In this document: piece by piece, positions 18,280 through 26,946 of the stretch
Layout of the letters: each line of letters begins with the position of its first letter
Position numbering within the stretch: position 1 is the first letter of the stretch
DNA from: Oribacterium sp. WCC10
GTDB taxonomy: Bacteria > Bacillota > Clostridia > Lachnospirales > Lachnospiraceae
Length of the DNA stretch: 64,000 nucleotides
Assembly (NCBI RefSeq): GCF_900113415.1
Contig: NZ_FOPH01000007.1
Coordinates: 1-64,000, forward strand
Direction of reading: 5' to 3'
The notes under the pieces: generated by a model
What the model saw: the letters and a program-made list of their open reading frames with translations, nothing else
Databases searched by the model: none
Told to the model about the DNA's origin: nothing
Made by a program: the position numbers and the translations under genes

Positions 18280-19464
18280 ATGAATCTGTATGACGCCTGC
18301 CGCTTTCTCGAAAACCTGGAACTGATTCCCGTTCATATCCTTGACTCTGAATCTGCAGTTTCGGAATTTATCAGTAAATACCGTATCCACCCGGCTCAGC
18401 TTCTGTTTTCCAAAAGTGAGATTGACTACCTTTTGACATCTCTCAACGATTCCGAATTCCTGCTGTATGAAGATCCTTTCCATATAAAATTTCTCTTCGG
18501 CAAATGCATGGACACCCCTGTTGCCTATGGCCCCTACTGCACAGAACTCCTTTCCACAGAAGAGATCACTATACTTCTTTCACATCTGAAAATAAGAGAT
18601 CTCTCTGCAGAGGATCTTGCCCGTCAGCGAAGCCGCTACACCGTTAAGCCTCTGCAGAATGTGCATTATCATCTTAATATCCTGTTTTCTGAAGTCACCG
18701 GAGATACAGCTATCCGTAATGTCAGGACATATGCCCCTTCGCAAAGCTCTGTAGTCATGGATGAGCCTTCAGACAAGAAGGAACTCAGAACTCAACTGGT
18801 TCGTGAACACTATACTAACGAGAAACGACTTATGGACGCTGTCAAAAAGGGGGATTTTACAGAAGCTTTGGATGCATGGCACTTTCTTCACAAGGCGGTT
18901 TCATATACGAAAATCGGACATACTCTTGAAACAGCCAGGGTATCCGCCGGCATTACCAGAACCCTTATACGTATAGGTGCCGTAAATGCAGGACTTCCTG
19001 CCGAAATAAATGACCGGATATCCGGCACCAGTTCCATGAATATAACTAAAGCAAGAAGCATTGACAGTATCTACGCTGAACACGAAAGACTTATACGTGA
19101 ATACTGCGACACTATAAAAACTTATCATGATAATAAATTCAGCAGCACTGTTCAAAGCCTCATATACCTTTTGGAAAATGACTACCATAAGTCTCTGACA
19201 CTTGATGAACTGGCATCGGAACTCAATATCAGCAGCAGCACTCTTATTCATCAGTTCAAGAAAGAAACCGGCACAACACCTATGGCATACCTTAACCACA
19301 TACGAGCCACAAAAGCAGCCGACCTCCTGAGACAGACTGATACTTCTGTACAGGAGGTAGCAGCTTCCGTTGGAATACTGGATTCCAACTATTTTGTAAA
19401 ATGTTTCAGGAAAGAATACGACATGACTCCCAGCGCATACAGAAAAAAATTCGGGGCTTCGTAA
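18280..19464 (+). CDS. AraC/XylS-family transcription regulator
   Basis: 394 residues. The C-terminal 100 residues hold two helix-turn-helix units: LTLDELASELNISSSTLIHQF and SVQEVAASVGILDSNYFVKC, ending DMTPSAYRKKF, a textbook AraC DNA-binding domain. The N-terminal 280 residues are an unassigned effector domain seen in other Lachnospiraceae regulators. Divergent from the PTS-glucuronidase pair, which is the likely target. The start at 18280 has only a weak ribosome site (GGGTAAATGCT); an in-frame stop just upstream prevents an earlier start. Confidence 0.88.
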   Translation: MNLYDACRFLENLELIPVHILDSESAVSEFISKYRIHPAQLLFSKSEIDYLLTSLNDSEFLLYEDPFHIKFLFGKCMDTPVAYGPYCTELLSTEEITILLSHLKIRDLSAEDLARQRSRYTVKPLQNVHYHLNILFSEVTGDTAIRNVRTYAPSQSSVVMDEPSDKKELRTQLVREHYTNEKRLMDAVKKGDFTEALDAWHFLHKAVSYTKIGHTLETARVSAGITRTLIRIGAVNAGLPAEINDRISGTSSMNITKARSIDSIYAEHERLIREYCDTIKTYHDNKFSSTVQSLIYLLENDYHKSLTLDELASELNISSSTLIHQFKKETGTTPMAYLNHIRATKAADLLRQTDTSVQEVAASVGILDSNYFVKCFRKEYDMTPSAYRKKFGAS

Positions 19465-19475
19465 CAAATCCGAGC

Positions 19476-19545
19476 CTATGATGCGAATGTCAAAAGTCGC
19501 TATCGAACCGAAAAATGCGTTCCTACGTGCTACATGCAGGCACAA
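19476..19545 (+). repeat. family-B repeat, left-end remnant (copy B5)
   Basis: TATGATGCGAATGTCAAAAG matches the left end of the long element at 28227 (TATGACGTGAGTGTCAAAAG) at most positions, followed by a short GTGC...GCAC hairpin. The rest of the element is absent. Confidence 0.5.
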
Positions 19546-19604
19546 CATGGTATACTTTACTATGATTATTATAAAATGTATCTTAGTACCGAGGATGGTT
19601 CACA

Positions 19605-21179
19605 ATGAGCAAAATGAATAATGATCAACGTACCTACGAGGGTGGCAAAGCAGCAAAAAACGGTGTTAAACGAATGATTTTAGTCGGGATTTCCCTGACG
19701 GTTGAAGTTGTGCTTATAGTATTGATGTTCACCAGATTATGGGACTATGCCGAATGGATAAACATCAGTATGCGAATTATTGCTTTAATGCTGGTTCTAG
19801 GAATATATGCAGAGAGCAAGACATCATCTATGAAGATGCCCTGGGTTATTCTGATACTTGTGGCACCTGTCATGGGAGTTTCGCTGTATCTCATGATTGG
19901 TCTTAACGGCCATACACGAAAGATGAGGGAACGATACAGAACAATAGACGATGTACTTCTGCCCATGCTTCCCGAAAATACTGATGTTTATGAAGAGCTG
20001 AAGGATTTAGACAGCGCAGCAGCAGGAGTTTCACACTATATTTCATCCAAGGCATCATATCCGGTTTACCAGAATACCCGCATTGAATATTTTGATAGTG
20101 CCTCCTCCGGTCTTGAAGCACAGCTTCGTGCAATGTCAAAAGCAAAATCATTCATTTTCATGGAATACCATGCTATCGAGGACTCTGTTTCATGGAATCG
20201 TATCGAGGAGGTTCTGGCTGAAAAGGTGAAACAGGGCCTTGAAGTCCGTGTTTTCTATGACGATATGGGCAGCATCGGATTCATAACCACGGATTTCTGC
20301 AAAAAGCTTGAAGCCAGAGGCATTCAATGCCGTGTATTTAATCCGCTGGCACCGGGGCTTAACTTCTTTCTGAATAACAGGGATCATAGAAAAATAACGG
20401 TCATAGACGGATATATCGGATTTACAGGTGGATATAATCTTGCAGATGAGTATTTCGGCATTACACATCCCTTTGGATTATGGAAAGACACAGGAATCAG
20501 GCTTGAAGGTGAGGCAGTGAAATCTCTCACCGTCACTTTCCTTGAAATGTGGAATGCAGTAAGTGCTACAGATAAGGATGATGCTGAGTTTGACAGATTT
20601 TTCCCGGAGAATCCAACTATTGCAGGCGAAAAATCCTTTATTCAGCCTTATGCGGACAATCCCATGGATAATGTTCATGTCGGTGAGGACGTCTATATCA
20701 GCATCGTTGAAAAAGCGGTAAACTACTGCTACTTCATCACTCCATATCTCATCATAACAGATGAGATGACCCATGCCATTACGCTGGCAGCGGAAAGAGG
20801 CGTGGATGTCAGGATCATTACTCCGGGAATACCGGATAAGAAGCTGGTTTACAGCGTAACCCGCTCATTCTATAACTCTCTTGCAAGACATGGAGTGCGA
20901 ATGTACGAATGGACCCCGGGATTCTGTCATGCGAAAATGTGCGTTTCAGATGATACTATGGCCACCTGTGGAACCATAAATCTTGACTACAGAAGCCTCT
21001 ATCATCATTTTGAAAACGGCTGCTTCATCGCTCACAGTGATGTTGTGACAGATATCCGTCGTGACTTCGAAAAGATGTTTTCCGAAAGCAGAGAGGTCAC
21101 AGAAGAATACAGTACTGTGAAGAGTTCATATCTAAAGCTTTCACAACTGTTCCTGAGACTTTTCGCGGAGCTGATGTGA
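19605..21179 (+). CDS. cls: cardiolipin synthase (phospholipase D family)
   Basis: 524 residues. Joins two phosphatidylglycerols to cardiolipin at the membrane. Two N-terminal membrane segments (about 20-45 and 50-90) precede two HKD motifs: HRKITVID (near 261) and HAKMCVSD (near 442), each followed by a Gly/Asn-rich loop (GFTGGYN; CGTINLDYRS). Full length for a Gram-positive ClsA-type enzyme. GAGG before ATG. Plus-strand gene converging with the NhaC gene, sharing a two-way terminator. Confidence 0.93.
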   Translation: MSKMNNDQRTYEGGKAAKNGVKRMILVGISLTVEVVLIVLMFTRLWDYAEWINISMRIIALMLVLGIYAESKTSSMKMPWVILILVAPVMGVSLYLMIGLNGHTRKMRERYRTIDDVLLPMLPENTDVYEELKDLDSAAAGVSHYISSKASYPVYQNTRIEYFDSASSGLEAQLRAMSKAKSFIFMEYHAIEDSVSWNRIEEVLAEKVKQGLEVRVFYDDMGSIGFITTDFCKKLEARGIQCRVFNPLAPGLNFFLNNRDHRKITVIDGYIGFTGGYNLADEYFGITHPFGLWKDTGIRLEGEAVKSLTVTFLEMWNAVSATDKDDAEFDRFFPENPTIAGEKSFIQPYADNPMDNVHVGEDVYISIVEKAVNYCYFITPYLIITDEMTHAITLAAERGVDVRIITPGIPDKKLVYSVTRSFYNSLARHGVRMYEWTPGFCHAKMCVSDDTMATCGTINLDYRSLYHHFENGCFIAHSDVVTDIRRDFEKMFSESREVTEEYSTVKSSYLKLSQLFLRLFAELM

Positions 21180-21216
21180 TTATATAAAGAATAGCAAATG
21201 ATAAACATAAACGCTT

Positions 21217-21260
21217 AAAAAGCATCAATGAAGTTCTGATCACTTCATTGATGCTTTTCT
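21217..21260. terminator. bidirectional terminator between cls and nhaC-like gene
   Basis: AAAAAGCATCAATGAAGT pairs with ACTTCATTGATGCTTTT around TCTGATC; A and T runs on both sides serve both convergent genes. A close relative is at 22850. Confidence 0.9.
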
Positions 21261-21270
21261 TTTAAACGTT

Positions 21271-22602
21271 TTATTTTGCTCTGATGATGGATGCCACAAC
21301 AAATATCAAAAGTATGAAGGGATAGAAAAGCCATGGAATGATCTCAATACTGCTTATGCCTGAGAGTGATGAAGCTATCAGAAGTTGTGCTCCGTAAGGG
21401 ATGATTCCCTGGGCTATACAGGAACATGTATCCAGGAGTGATGCTGTAACTCTGCCGGATACATCATACTCATCACTTATTTCTTTGGCTATCGGAGCAG
21501 CTATCACTATCGCCACTGTATTGTTTGCTGTCGCAATATCAAGAAATGCTGTCAAAAGACCAATACCTGCCATGCCTCCTCTTTTACCGGTTGCCCGCTT
21601 TTTTATGAATTCGAGAATTGCTGCAAATCCTCCTCCCGCTTTCATGAGGGCTGATATTGATGCCACAAGCACTGTTACTATCATGGTTTCAAACATTCCT
21701 GCCGTTCCGCTTCCCATGGCAGAAAATGCGCTGACATAATCAAGTGAACCAAGCAGTAAGCCGGCACCAAGATAAAGAACAATGCCTATCATAAGTACCG
21801 CAAAAACATTGACTCCCAGCAATGCCAGTATAAGCACTGCAAAATACGGCGCTGCAAGCCAGGGATTATATTCAAAATTTTCCATGGGTGCAGATTCACT
21901 GTTAAGTGACAGGAAAAGGATCACCATAAGAGTCAGTATTGCAGAAGGAAGTGCTGTTTTTATATTGGTCCGGAACTTATCCGACATTTGAACTCCCTGG
22001 GTCTTTGTGGCAGCTATAGTCGTGTCCGATATAAAGGAAAGGTTATCCCCGAACATGGCGCCTCCTACCACAGTTCCTACACACATAGGAATCGAAAAAC
22101 CGCCATTCTGAGCCACTGTGGTGGCTATGGGGACAAGCACTGTGATGGTTCCCACACTGGTTCCCATGGCCATGGATATAAGACATGCGATAATGAAAAG
22201 TCCCATCTCCGCAAATCCAGGTGGGATGATATTTAAGAGCATGTTGGCTGTACTGACTGCTCCTCCCGCTTTTCCCGCTATTCCGCTGAAGGCTCCCGAG
22301 AGCAGAAAAATGAACAGCATTATAGTGATATTATCATCACCTATTCCCTGTGCACACAGATGTATCTTTTCATCAAATGACAGTTTTCTGTTCTGAAAGA
22401 ATGCTGCAATCAGTGCCACACCGAAGGCTACCACCACCGAAATGATGTAAAATCCCATCTCACCTTCAATCGGTCTGATGCATTCAAAGAATATACCGTT
22501 TCCAAGATACAATACAAGAAATATCAATATGGGCATAAGAGCCCATCCGTTTGCTGCCGGTGTTACTATGCTATTAGTTTCACTTTTATTATTACTTTCC
22601 AT
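21271..22602 (-). CDS. NhaC-family Na+/H+ antiporter
   Basis: 443 residues, about eleven hydrophobic segments. Features of the NhaC group: GAFSGIAGKAGGAVSTANM near 105-125, SMAMGTSVGTITVLVPIA around 150, and GGAMFGDNLSFISDTTIAATKTQGV near 185-210, which includes the acidic and polar residues of the ion site. Could exchange sodium for protons or, as in relatives, carry an organic acid or amine. Single gene; its 3' end faces cls and a family-B repeat lies upstream. Confidence 0.85.
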   Translation of the reverse strand: MESNNKSETNSIVTPAANGWALMPILIFLVLYLGNGIFFECIRPIEGEMGFYIISVVVAFGVALIAAFFQNRKLSFDEKIHLCAQGIGDDNITIMLFIFLLSGAFSGIAGKAGGAVSTANMLLNIIPPGFAEMGLFIIACLISMAMGTSVGTITVLVPIATTVAQNGGFSIPMCVGTVVGGAMFGDNLSFISDTTIAATKTQGVQMSDKFRTNIKTALPSAILTLMVILFLSLNSESAPMENFEYNPWLAAPYFAVLILALLGVNVFAVLMIGIVLYLGAGLLLGSLDYVSAFSAMGSGTAGMFETMIVTVLVASISALMKAGGGFAAILEFIKKRATGKRGGMAGIGLLTAFLDIATANNTVAIVIAAPIAKEISDEYDVSGRVTASLLDTCSCIAQGIIPYGAQLLIASSLSGISSIEIIPWLFYPFILLIFVVASIIRAK

Positions 22603-22629
22603 CGTTTAACCCCAGTTTCTATAATTTGA

Positions 22630-22702
22630 TGATCTAAGGGTCAAAAGTACCAAATCACGTGCTTGTACGTTGATTTGAGACTTTATGACCCGCCCGAACA
22701 CG
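22630..22702 (+). repeat. family-B repeat, solo right end (copy B2)
   Basis: From AAGGGTCAAAAGTACC to CGCCCGAACACG it differs from the right end of the 28227 element at a single base over about 67 positions. GGGTCA and TGACCC at its ends, and AAATCACGT with ACGTTGATTT inside, form one long hairpin. Located 30 bases upstream of the NhaC start; a pseudo-fresh copy. Confidence 0.85.
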
Positions 22703-22849
22703 CATATCATATCCTTTTTATGGTCAAGCCTTCTGATTCAAGTATTATGGATCCGACGTGATACTATACTTACTCTATGAGTCGCAGAATACAATATTAT
22801 ACCCGTCGCAGCAGATAAAAGAAACAAAAAATACAGTTATAAATACTAA

Positions 22850-22893
22850 AAAAGCATCAATGAAAATATTTAAATCATTTCATCGATGCTTTT
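22850..22893 (-). terminator. terminator of the acetolactate-synthase-like gene
   Basis: AAAAGCATCGATGAAATG pairs with CATTTCATTGATGC-type sequence around an AT loop, followed by T-rich sequence. Ten bases after the stop at 22903. Its arms share AAAGCATCAATGAA with the hairpin at 21217. The gap 22703-22849 shows nothing else. Confidence 0.8.
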
Positions 22894-22902
22894 ATTTATT
22901 CA

Positions 22903-24555
22903 TCATGTCAACTTCTTAAGATGCTCTGTCAGCTTATCGTTTTCCGCGTAGTCAACGGGGCACTCTACAACTGCAGGTCGTCCGCATTGAAACGCCTTAT
23001 CCATGACGGGAATAAAACTCTCAGCAGAATCAACCCTGAAACCTGCACAACTCATTGATTCCGCAAGCTTCACAAAATCGGGATTGGTGAAATTTACACA
23101 GAAATCTTCATGGAATATGGTGGACTCCTTCCACTTGATAAGCCCATAACTGTTATCAACAAGCACAAGGATCACCATGGCAACATTAAGTCTTGCCGCA
23201 GTTTCCAGTTCCTGAACATTCATCATGAACCCACCGTCTCCACATATGGCAAGAACACGTTTCTCAGGATATATCATTTTTGCCGCAATGGCTCCCGGAA
23301 GAGATATTCCCATGGTTGCAAAACCGTTTGATATGAGGCAGGTGTTTGGCTTATAGCAATTATAGTATCTGGAAATCCACATTTTATGGGCGCCTACATC
23401 CGAGATAACTATATCCTCAGGTCCCAAAATCTTACGCACATCAAAAAGTATCCTTTGAGGCTTCATCGGAAAAGAAGTGTCCTTTTCATATTCCGACAGC
23501 TCACTGTCAAACCGCTTCTTAAGATCAAGAAACTCCTTGGGCTCTGCCTTTACATCGCAGTTCAGCATTATTTCTTCAAGGGAGTGACTGATATCTCCCA
23601 CCACATCCACATCCGGCTGATAATGCTTATTTACGTCAGCTATCCTTTCATCGATATGAATGATTCTGTGGCAGACATCCTTATTCCACTTTGAGGGAGC
23701 AAGTTCAACGATATCATAGCCGATACAGATGACAAGATCCGCTTTATCAAGCATGATATTCGGGTAGTCCTTCCATGGAATACCCAAAGTACACATATAG
23801 TATGGATTTTTATAGGACACTATTCCCTTGGCCATCATGGTATTTATGACAGGAATATGAAGTCTGTTCACAAACTCTGTCAATGCCTTTCCCGCACCTG
23901 CAAGCACTGCCCCGTGACCTACAAGTATCACCGGATGCTGTGCCCTGTTTATCTCCGCCGAAGCTTCAGCGATTTCATCTTCATCGGCACGTTCATAACC
24001 CAAAACCGGTCTTTTTATGAGCTTTTGTGAAGCCCCCTCCGGAACCTGCATCTGAGCCACATCCTGAGGTATGCAAATGTGGGTTGCGCCGGGTCTGTCC
24101 CCCTCCGCATACTTAAAGGCCAGTCTGGTTATCTCCGTTACCGAAGCCGGAGACATCAGCATCTTTGTCCTCTTGGTGATGGGATGGAACAATGTATCCA
24201 GATCCAGGTACTGGTGAGAAGTCAGCGGCATTTTCTCGGTGGTTACCTGTGCGGTGATAGCTACAAGAGGCGCACCGTCACCATTGGCATCCGCGACTCC
24301 TGTGATAAGATTAGTTGCTCCCGGGCCGAGAGTTGAAAAACACACTCCCGCTTTACCTGTCAATCTTCCGTAAACATCCGCCATAAAAGCAGCTCCCTGC
24401 TCGTGGCGCACAAGCACAGTCTTTATCTGTTCAGAGTCGCACAAAGCCTTAACAAAATCCAGATTTTCCTCTCCCGGAATACCAAATGCGTACTTCACCC
24501 CTTCGTGTTCCAGGGCCTTCACCAACATCTCAGCTACATTCATACTGTTATCCAA
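22903..24555 (-). CDS. acetolactate synthase large-subunit-like TPP enzyme
   Basis: 550 residues of the thiamine-diphosphate family. Glu52 in RHEQGAAFMAD activates the cofactor; STLGPGATNL is the usual second segment; the Mg-TPP motif begins GDGGFMMNVQELETA near 445. The middle domain (about 190-330) is the FAD-like domain. Best fit is the catabolic, small-subunit-independent acetolactate synthase group (pyruvate to acetolactate and CO2), though other pyruvate decarboxylating members cannot be excluded. No regulatory subunit gene is adjacent. Its leader region contains a remarkable nested hairpin (24604-24680). Confidence 0.78.
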   Translation of the reverse strand: MDNSMNVAEMLVKALEHEGVKYAFGIPGEENLDFVKALCDSEQIKTVLVRHEQGAAFMADVYGRLTGKAGVCFSTLGPGATNLITGVADANGDGAPLVAITAQVTTEKMPLTSHQYLDLDTLFHPITKRTKMLMSPASVTEITRLAFKYAEGDRPGATHICIPQDVAQMQVPEGASQKLIKRPVLGYERADEDEIAEASAEINRAQHPVILVGHGAVLAGAGKALTEFVNRLHIPVINTMMAKGIVSYKNPYYMCTLGIPWKDYPNIMLDKADLVICIGYDIVELAPSKWNKDVCHRIIHIDERIADVNKHYQPDVDVVGDISHSLEEIMLNCDVKAEPKEFLDLKKRFDSELSEYEKDTSFPMKPQRILFDVRKILGPEDIVISDVGAHKMWISRYYNCYKPNTCLISNGFATMGISLPGAIAAKMIYPEKRVLAICGDGGFMMNVQELETAARLNVAMVILVLVDNSYGLIKWKESTIFHEDFCVNFTNPDFVKLAESMSCAGFRVDSAESFIPVMDKAFQCGRPAVVECPVDYAENDKLTEHLKKLT

Positions 24556-24603
24556 CCTTCACTCTTTTTTCTAAATAAATCTCCCATCACTGATGGTCGA
24601 TTC

Positions 24604-24680
24604 CGCGTTGCCCGTCAAATGACTAACCGGTCTTTTGTGCGAGCACAACGCCCGGTTGGGCGCTTGATGGGCTTATCGCG
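24604..24680. repeat. 77-nt nested hairpin in the leader of the acetolactate-synthase-like gene
   Basis: Pairs in order: CGCG/CGCG, GCCCGTCAA/TTGATGGGC, AACCGG/CCGGTT, and TTGTGC/GCACAA with a two-base GA loop. More GC-rich than the surrounding spacer. It has no T run, so it is not a simple terminator. See findings. Confidence 0.7.
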
Positions 24681-24714
24681 AAAAAAGGCACAGCCGAAAT
24701 AATCCAGCTGCGCC
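24681..24714 (-). terminator. terminator of the threonine aldolase gene
   Basis: GGCGCAGC pairs with GCTGTGCC (minus strand) followed by six T. Directly abuts the nested hairpin at 24604-24680. Confidence 0.75.
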
Positions 24715-24806
24715 CTTGCAATTTTATTGAATTACTTTGTACTATACTTAGATGTAAGCACATTAACAAATAACCATTATTTATGTTACATATTCTTTTG
24801 CCGATA

Positions 24807-25847
24807 TCACAGTATCTCTATCAGCCTTTCCACGTCTTCATCCTTCGTGGCCCAACTTGTAACTATACGAAGAACCGTATGCTCTGCATCGGGTTTTTCC
24901 CAGAAGCCAAGCTCAACTTTTTCTCTGAGCTCTGCTGCTTTCTCATCAGTAAGAAGCACAAAAATCTGGTTTGTCGGTGCTAGTATCGGTGAGCTGTATC
25001 CCTTATCTTTAAGGGCCTTTCTTATCTTATCAGCAGCCTTTATGGCCGTAACACCGATTTTTCCATATAAGTCATCGGTAAATAATGTCTCGAACTGTAT
25101 CGCAGCGATGCGTCCTTTGGCAAGAAGGGCTCCGTGCTGCTTTATGATGGTAAAAAGATGGGGAATGAAATCATGCTTCGGAATAACCACCGCCTCTCCG
25201 AACAGAGCTCCGCACTTGGTTCCGCCGATGTAAAATACATCACAGAGCTTTGCTATATCCGGAAGTGTCACATCATTTTCAGGACAGGCCAAAGCATATG
25301 CAAGTCTCGCACCGTCCATATAAAGCGGGATATGGTTTTCCCTGCATATATCACTTATTTCTTTAAGTTCATTTGAGGAATAAAGGGTTCCGTACTCCGT
25401 AGGCTGTGAGATATAAACCATACCCGGCATAACTGTATGATCACGATTATCATCCTGTTTATATCTGTTGATGCAGTCACGGATATCAGAAGCCGAAAGC
25501 TTTCCGTCGTGATGGGGAAGCTCCAGGACCTTGTGTCCACCGAACTCGATCGCTCCTGCTTCATGTCCACTTATATGACCTGTCTTTGCCGCCATAACTC
25601 CCTGATAGGGACGGAGCAATGCATCCACCATGGTGGCATTGGCCTGAGTCCCTCCCACAAGGAAATATACATCCGCATCCGGTGATTCGCAGGCTGCTCT
25701 TACCTTTTCCCTTGCTGATTCCGAATATTCATCCAGCCCGTACCCCACAGACTTTTCCAGATTGGTTTCCATAAGTCTTTTAAGTATTTCGGGATGTGCC
25801 CCTTCCATGTAGTCAGAAGTAAATGTGAGTCTGGTTTCCTTATGCAT
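24807..25847 (-). CDS. low-specificity threonine aldolase
   Basis: 346 residues. PLP enzyme of the beta-eliminating lyase fold that splits L-threonine or allo-threonine into glycine and acetaldehyde. Lys211 in FYIGGTKCGALFGEA binds PLP; Asp178 in LYMDGARL contacts the pyridine ring; GHISGHEAGAIE (90-101) has the catalytic histidine region. Start has AGGAGATAC-type ribosome site. The mscS-like gene stop is 14 bases upstream, so the two are likely cotranscribed. Confidence 0.9.
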   Translation of the reverse strand: MHKETRLTFTSDYMEGAHPEILKRLMETNLEKSVGYGLDEYSESAREKVRAACESPDADVYFLVGGTQANATMVDALLRPYQGVMAAKTGHISGHEAGAIEFGGHKVLELPHHDGKLSASDIRDCINRYKQDDNRDHTVMPGMVYISQPTEYGTLYSSNELKEISDICRENHIPLYMDGARLAYALACPENDVTLPDIAKLCDVFYIGGTKCGALFGEAVVIPKHDFIPHLFTIIKQHGALLAKGRIAAIQFETLFTDDLYGKIGVTAIKAADKIRKALKDKGYSSPILAPTNQIFVLLTDEKAAELREKVELGFWEKPDAEHTVLRIVTSWATKDEDVERLIEIL

Positions 25848-25861
25848 CGTAAGTATCTCCT

Positions 25862-26707
25862 TTATGTGTAGTGTAGTATAGCGTTTTTCTGGTTCTCCTT
25901 AACGAGTACCTTCATTTCCGGGGCAGAAATACCGGCTGTACCAAGTGACATGGTTATTTCCTGCAAAAGTTCATAGTATACCGTCCAGTAGTCCCCGGTC
26001 TTAACCCATGCTCTTGCTGTAAAAATGATTGATTCATTAGTCCCGCCATCTATGGAGGCAAAAGGCATATGGGCCGGTGAATCCGTAAGGACTTTGGCAT
26101 GGTTCTTCATTACCTCAAGGAGAATGTTCTGAACCTTAACAACATCCTCTCCTTTTCCTGTGCTGAACTGAAGATCCACTCTTCTAAACTCCTCCGATGA
26201 GAAGTTGGTAATGCTCTTATTCATGAGCTCGCCGTTAGGTATCATTATCTTCTTGTTATCGTTTGTGAGAAGTGTTGTGTACATGATGCTGATGGCTCTT
26301 ACTGCTCCTTCAACCCCGTTTGCCTGAATATACTCTCCTACGTTAAACGGTCTGAATATCAGAAGCATTATTCCACCGGCGATGTTGCTGAGAGCCCCCT
26401 GAAGTGAAAGACCGATAGCCATACCTGCCGAAGCCAGGATGGTTATAACCGAAGCCATGGGAACTCCCAAAACACTTATGATACTGAGAAGCAATACTAT
26501 ATTAAGGACTATCTTCACACCACTAATGATGAAACCTGCAACGGTCTTATCCGCCCTGTCGATGGCATGGATTTTCTTAACAAGCTTCATGATGTGATCG
26601 ATGACTATCCGCCCGGCGATAAAGATGACAAGCGCAAGCAATAGCTTACTTCCGGCCTGCATACAGATGGTTGTAATTTCAGACATTATTTTTTCTACAT
26701 CTAACAC
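25862..26707 (-). CDS. MscS-family small mechanosensitive channel
   Basis: About 281 residues when begun at the GTG at 26707, which has GGAGG eight bases upstream; the frame extends nine codons further to an ATG whose own upstream site is poor. Three N-terminal membrane segments, the third with the Gly/Ala-rich helix GMAIGLSLQGALSNIAGGIM that lines the pore, then the beta-domain FNVGEYI, and a C-terminal alpha/beta domain. It relieves turgor when the membrane is stretched. Same length as E. coli MscS. Shares a message with the threonine aldolase gene. Confidence 0.9.
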   Translation of the reverse strand: MLDVEKIMSEITTICMQAGSKLLLALVIFIAGRIVIDHIMKLVKKIHAIDRADKTVAGFIISGVKIVLNIVLLLSIISVLGVPMASVITILASAGMAIGLSLQGALSNIAGGIMLLIFRPFNVGEYIQANGVEGAVRAISIMYTTLLTNDNKKIMIPNGELMNKSITNFSSEEFRRVDLQFSTGKGEDVVKVQNILLEVMKNHAKVLTDSPAHMPFASIDGGTNESIIFTARAWVKTGDYWTVYYELLQEITMSLGTAGISAPEMKVLVKENQKNAILHYT

Positions 26708-26794
26708 TAATATTTCCTCCCCCGTCTTTTTCATACCCCAATTCTACAATAAAAATCATAAACATAAACTCAGAAAATAACTTAACTTAATTCT

Positions 26795-26818
26795 TTGGTA
26801 CTTTTGACCCTTACAATT
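26795..26818 (-). repeat. family-B repeat, terminal fragment (copy B6)
   Basis: TGTAAGGGTCAAAAGTACC on the minus strand, identical to the end of the 28227 element, then sequence identity stops. Only about 20 bases survive. Confidence 0.55.
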
Positions 26819-26828
26819 CTATACCATC

Positions 26829-26859
26829 CAAAAAGCCTTTCCCATGACGGGAAAGGCTT
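26829..26859 (-). terminator. terminator of the gluconate 5-dehydrogenase-like gene
   Basis: AAGCCTTTCCC and GGGAAAGGCTT form an 11-bp perfect stem around GTCAT, followed by TTTTT on the minus strand, 87 bases after the stop. Confidence 0.88.
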
Positions 26860-26946
26860 CTTATCACATAGGGGGATTTGTTTATATATTTATGCAGAAA
26901 AACTACATTATAAATATCAGAGAATTCAAATAATACCGGTTCCGGA

